Below, piece by piece: positions 61,040 through 64,000 of a stretch of 64,000 nucleotides of DNA (its first letter is position 1; every line of letters starts with the position of its first letter). The notes beneath the pieces were generated by a model. The model saw only the letters and a program-made list of their open reading frames with translations. It was not told the DNA's origin and did no database searches. Made by a program: the position numbers and the translations under genes. Origin of the DNA: Flavobacterium aquicola (GTDB lineage: Bacteria; Bacteroidota; Bacteroidia; Flavobacteriales; Flavobacteriaceae); NCBI RefSeq assembly GCF_003385115.1, contig NZ_QUNI01000007.1:186001-250000 (forward strand). Reading direction: 5' to 3'.

Positions 61040-63235
61040 ATGAATTCAAACGAAATTGACATAGACAAAGAATTAAAGAAGTATTTTGGATTCAGTAAGT
61101 TCAAAGGTCTGCAGGAAAATGTTATTAAAACTTTGCTTAACAAGCAAAATACATTTGTGATTATGCCTACAGGTGGAGGGAAATCGCTCTGTTACCAATT
61201 ACCAGCTTTAGTTCAGGAAGGAACTGCAATTGTTGTATCTCCTTTAATAGCATTAATGAAGAATCAGGTAGATGCTATTCGAAGCCTTTCTTCCGAGAAT
61301 GGGATTGCTCATGTTCTAAATTCCTCACTTACCAAAACGGAAATTGCACAGGTTAAATCCGATATTTCAGCGGGGATAACCAAGCTTTTGTATGTAGCGC
61401 CTGAGTCCTTGACTAAAGAGGAATATGTTGCTTTTCTGCAGACAGTGCCAATTTCATTTGTTGCAATTGATGAAGCACACTGCATTTCAGAATGGGGACA
61501 TGATTTTAGACCAGAATACCGAAATCTAAAAAATATTATTAAGCAATTAGGAGAAGTTCCTATAATTGGCCTTACGGCTACTGCAACTCCAAAAGTGCAG
61601 GAAGATATCCTGAAAAATTTGGAGATGTCGAATGCTACTACTTTTAAAGCTTCATTTAACAGAGCCAATTTGTTTTATGAAGTTCGTACCAAAACAAAAA
61701 ATGTTGAATCAGATATCATTCGGTTTATAAAACAGCATAAAGGAAAATCTGGTATTATTTACTGTTTGAGCCGTAAAAAAGTAGAATCCATCGCCGAAGT
61801 ATTACAAGTGAATGGAATTAGTGCCGTTCCATATCATGCAGGTCTGGATGCTAAAACACGGGCAAAACATCAGGACATGTTTTTGATGGAAGATGTAGAA
61901 GTTGTTGTTGCTACAATTGCTTTTGGTATGGGAATCGATAAGCCCGATGTTCGTTTTGTGATTCATCATGATATTCCAAAATCATTAGAAAGTTATTATC
62001 AGGAAACAGGACGCGCTGGAAGGGATGGAGGAGAAGGACACTGTCTTGCTTATTACTCCTATAAAGATGTAGAGAAATTAGAAAAATTTCTTTCAGGAAA
62101 ACCAGTTGCTGAGCAGGAAATAGGTTTTGCTTTATTGCAGGAAGTGGTGGCTTATGCTGAAACTTCAATGTCGAGAAGAAAATTTTTGCTTCATTATTTT
62201 GGTGAAGAATTTGACAGCGAAACAGGCGAGGGTGCCGATATGGATGATAACGTGCGTAACCCGAAAACAAAAGTGGAAGCCAAAGATGAAGTGCTGAAGC
62301 TGTTGGAAGTTGTCAAAAAAACCAAGCATATTTATAAATCCAAAGAGATTGTTTTTACATTAATTGGCCGTGTAAATGCGGTTATCAATGCTCATAAAAC
62401 AGATTCGCAGTCATTTTTTGGCTCAGGTTCAAATCATGACGAAAAATATTGGATGGCTTTATTACGTCAGGTTCTTGTCGCAGGATTGCTGACTAAGGAT
62501 ATTGAAACCTATGGTATTATAGAAATTACAAAAGAAGGATTGGCGTTTATGAAAAACCCAGAATCCTTTTTAATGTCTGAGGACCATGAATATAGTGAGT
62601 CCGAAGATGACGCCATAATAACTGCTTCAAAATCATCTGGGACAGCCGATGAATTGTTAATGTCAATGCTTCGCGAATTGAGGAAAAAAGTTGCTAAAAA
62701 ACTAGGTGTTCCTCCATTTGTGGTTTTTCAAGATCCTTCTCTTGAAGATATGGCATTGAAATATCCAATTTCGCAGTCAGAATTAATTAATATTCATGGA
62801 GTTGGTGAAGGGAAAGCTAAGAAATATGGTAAAGAATTCATTGAATTAATAAATCGTTATGTCGAAGAGAATGACATTATACGTCCTGATGATTTGGTTG
62901 TGAAATCAACCGGAGTGAACTCTGTCAATAAACTGTATATCATTCAAAATATAGACAGAAAATTAGCTCTGACAGATATCGCTTCCGCAAAAGGGTTGAA
63001 GATGGACGATTTGATAAAAGAAATGGAACAAATTGTATATTCAGGAACCAAATTGAATATCAAATATTGGATTGATGAAATGCTGGACGACGATCAGCAG
63101 GAGGAAATCCATGAATATTTTATGGAATCAGAATCAGATAATATTGAAAAAGCTCTCAAAGAATTTGATGGCGATTATGATTTGGACGAATTACGCCTGA
63201 TGCGAATAAAATTTATTAGCGAAGTGGCAAATTAA
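61040..63235 (+). CDS. recQ: ATP-dependent DNA helicase RecQ
   Basis: A 731-residue 3'-5' DNA helicase. Domains in order are the DEAD-box core with Walker A MPTGGGKSLCYQ (residues 42-53) and DEAH at about 144-147 (AIDEAHCISEWGHDFRP), and the helicase C domain with GIIYCLSRKKVES, VATIAFGMGIDKPDVR and QETGRAGRDGG. An RQC winged-helix region follows (about 385-520), then an HRDC domain with LRKKVAKKLGVPPFVVFQD and the end. It works in recombinational repair and replication restart. The C-terminus carries an extra acidic tail after the HRDC domain, as in other Bacteroidota RecQ proteins. Confidence 0.96.
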   Translation: MNSNEIDIDKELKKYFGFSKFKGLQENVIKTLLNKQNTFVIMPTGGGKSLCYQLPALVQEGTAIVVSPLIALMKNQVDAIRSLSSENGIAHVLNSSLTKTEIAQVKSDISAGITKLLYVAPESLTKEEYVAFLQTVPISFVAIDEAHCISEWGHDFRPEYRNLKNIIKQLGEVPIIGLTATATPKVQEDILKNLEMSNATTFKASFNRANLFYEVRTKTKNVESDIIRFIKQHKGKSGIIYCLSRKKVESIAEVLQVNGISAVPYHAGLDAKTRAKHQDMFLMEDVEVVVATIAFGMGIDKPDVRFVIHHDIPKSLESYYQETGRAGRDGGEGHCLAYYSYKDVEKLEKFLSGKPVAEQEIGFALLQEVVAYAETSMSRRKFLLHYFGEEFDSETGEGADMDDNVRNPKTKVEAKDEVLKLLEVVKKTKHIYKSKEIVFTLIGRVNAVINAHKTDSQSFFGSGSNHDEKYWMALLRQVLVAGLLTKDIETYGIIEITKEGLAFMKNPESFLMSEDHEYSESEDDAIITASKSSGTADELLMSMLRELRKKVAKKLGVPPFVVFQDPSLEDMALKYPISQSELINIHGVGEGKAKKYGKEFIELINRYVEENDIIRPDDLVVKSTGVNSVNKLYIIQNIDRKLALTDIASAKGLKMDDLIKEMEQIVYSGTKLNIKYWIDEMLDDDQQEEIHEYFMESESDNIEKALKEFDGDYDLDELRLMRIKFISEVAN

Positions 63236-63242
63236 ATTTTTT

Positions 63243-63998
63243 ATGAGATTTTTTAAATTATTATTAGTTATCATTTTTTTAGGATCCACCAAGTTATTTG
63301 CGACCGGCCAGGTTCCTGATTATTTAATAATAGAAAAAGACACGCTCTTCATACAATCAAATCCGTTAGAAGAATATTTTAAGAATCATCCCATTCCAGA
63401 CAATTTAATAACTAGCCTTTCCAGTGCAAATTGGAGAGGTTATGTTGCTTATTTTAAGTTTGTAGCTGGGAAATTGGTTGTCGAGAATATTTATAAAGAA
63501 GATTTTAAGGAGGATAGTAATGGTAAAACCCAATTTATCAAAACATCTATTTATAAAGATATTTTTGGAGCAAAGCTTAATTTTCCATGTGATTTTTATT
63601 CAGGTTTGCTAATATGTCCTTCAGGAGATGTAGTTAAATATGTACATATGGGATATAGTTCTCTTTACCAAAATTATAATCTAATAGAAATAAAGAACGG
63701 TAGTACTATCAAATCAAAGAAGTTTACAACTGAAGAGTTTCAGAAGTTTAAAATGGACTATTTTAATTATTATAAAAAGACAGAAGAATATAAAGCTAAA
63801 GTTAAGGAGTTTAAGGAAATGGAGCAAGAGACCGACTATCCGGGCAGTTCTTTAAGAGTAGTGCATCCTGGTATTGGGAAAGAGAATAAATCTTTAACGA
63901 AAAAAGAAACTGAATTTAAAGCTGACAAATTTATAGAATCGTTTATGTTTGTTTATTTAAGTGATTACATGAAAACAATAGAAGTCCCAAATAATTAA
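63243..63998 (+). CDS. Secreted protein of unknown function
   Basis: A 251-residue protein with a signal peptide (MRFFKLLLVIIFLGSTKLFA, cleavage likely after Ala20). Two cysteines lie close together (NFPCDFYSGLLICPS, about residues 115 and 125). Lys- and Glu-rich helices are found around 175-200 and in the C-terminus. I recognise no family. A pattern VPDYLIIEKDTLFI near the start recalls repeats found in secreted flavobacterial proteins. It starts 7 bp after the recQ stop and may be cotranscribed, although a functional link is not evident. Confidence 0.7.
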   Translation: MRFFKLLLVIIFLGSTKLFATGQVPDYLIIEKDTLFIQSNPLEEYFKNHPIPDNLITSLSSANWRGYVAYFKFVAGKLVVENIYKEDFKEDSNGKTQFIKTSIYKDIFGAKLNFPCDFYSGLLICPSGDVVKYVHMGYSSLYQNYNLIEIKNGSTIKSKKFTTEEFQKFKMDYFNYYKKTEEYKAKVKEFKEMEQETDYPGSSLRVVHPGIGKENKSLTKKETEFKADKFIESFMFVYLSDYMKTIEVPNN

Positions 63999-64000
63999 GT

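Noticed and set aside
61911..62270. Open frame of 119 codons on the minus strand inside recQ
   Set aside because: It is fully antisense to a well-conserved helicase, with no family-like motifs and no start signals; it is a shadow frame.
1..64000. tRNA, rRNA or insertion-sequence transposase genes
   Set aside because: I saw no cloverleaf-like CCA-ended sequences, rRNA segments or transposase motifs in the window. A dedicated covariance-model search could still find a small RNA.

Overview
The window looks like a Flavobacterium-type chromosome (Bacteroidota, Flavobacteriia). It is AT-rich, uses TTG and GTG starts often, and carries promoter-like TAnnTTTG boxes. It also has a PorV/PorQ-family outer membrane protein and a typical flavobacterial housekeeping block (pssA, lptB, tatC, kdsD, recQ). 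About 53.7 kb of the 64 kb is one very large surface-polysaccharide locus, almost entirely on the + strand.

Layout. (1) 1-8197 is a very AT-rich variable segment: glycosyltransferases, a Wzy-like polymerase, a beta-helix lipoprotein, two acyltransferases and a nucleotide-sugar reductase. It ends at 8225-8478 in a decayed 3' fragment of a second reductase gene, which looks like the scar of a cassette exchange. (2) 8491-14660 holds precursor and initiation genes: rfbC, rfbD, rfbA (no rfbB in view), a WbpL-like polyprenyl-phosphate sugar-1-P transferase, a small PglC-like sugar transferase and a WbpM/CapD-type 4,6-dehydratase. It ends at a perfect 15-bp stem terminator. (3) 14768-15547 is one reverse-strand gene of unknown function, followed by a 458-bp intergenic region. 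(4) 16006-33258 starts with an ABC exporter (Wzm/Wzt) and a methyltransferase. A dense run of GT2, GT4, WbsX-like, KpsC/S-like and FkbM genes follows, mostly with 4-bp overlaps. (5) 33275-42609 carries neuA, neuB and neuC (CMP-sialic acid), a GT11 fucosyltransferase, further glycosyltransferases and an MBOAT plus SGNH O-acylation pair. A GIY-YIG nuclease gene bracketed by about 125-bp direct repeats of a palindromic element sits between neuB and neuC. A further unit of the same element lies inside the neuA reading frame. (6) 42650-53698 holds more glycosyltransferases, an O-antigen-ligase-type membrane protein and a WcaJ/WbaP-type initiating transferase. (7) 53699-63998 is conserved housekeeping sequence: a DUF4105 protein, a PorV/PorQ-family protein, pssA, a GH25 lysozyme, a small DUF5808-like protein, lptB, a carboxymuconolactone-decarboxylase-like protein, tatC, kdsD, recQ and a secreted unknown protein.

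How the genes work together. RfbA/C/D supply dTDP-rhamnose intermediates. The WbpM-like dehydratase and the reductase at 7280 plausibly make a 2-acetamido-2,6-dideoxyhexose nucleotide that the WbpL-like enzyme loads onto undecaprenyl phosphate. NeuC, NeuB and NeuA make CMP-sialic acid. More than twenty glycosyltransferases assemble the chains, and acetyl- and methyltransferases decorate them. Export would use Wzm/Wzt and/or a Wzy/ligase route, although no Wzx flippase or Wza/Wzc is visible here. The mix suggests more than one polysaccharide, at least one of them sialylated and perhaps fucosylated. The most unusual feature is the palindromic repeat and GIY-YIG cassette in the neu genes.
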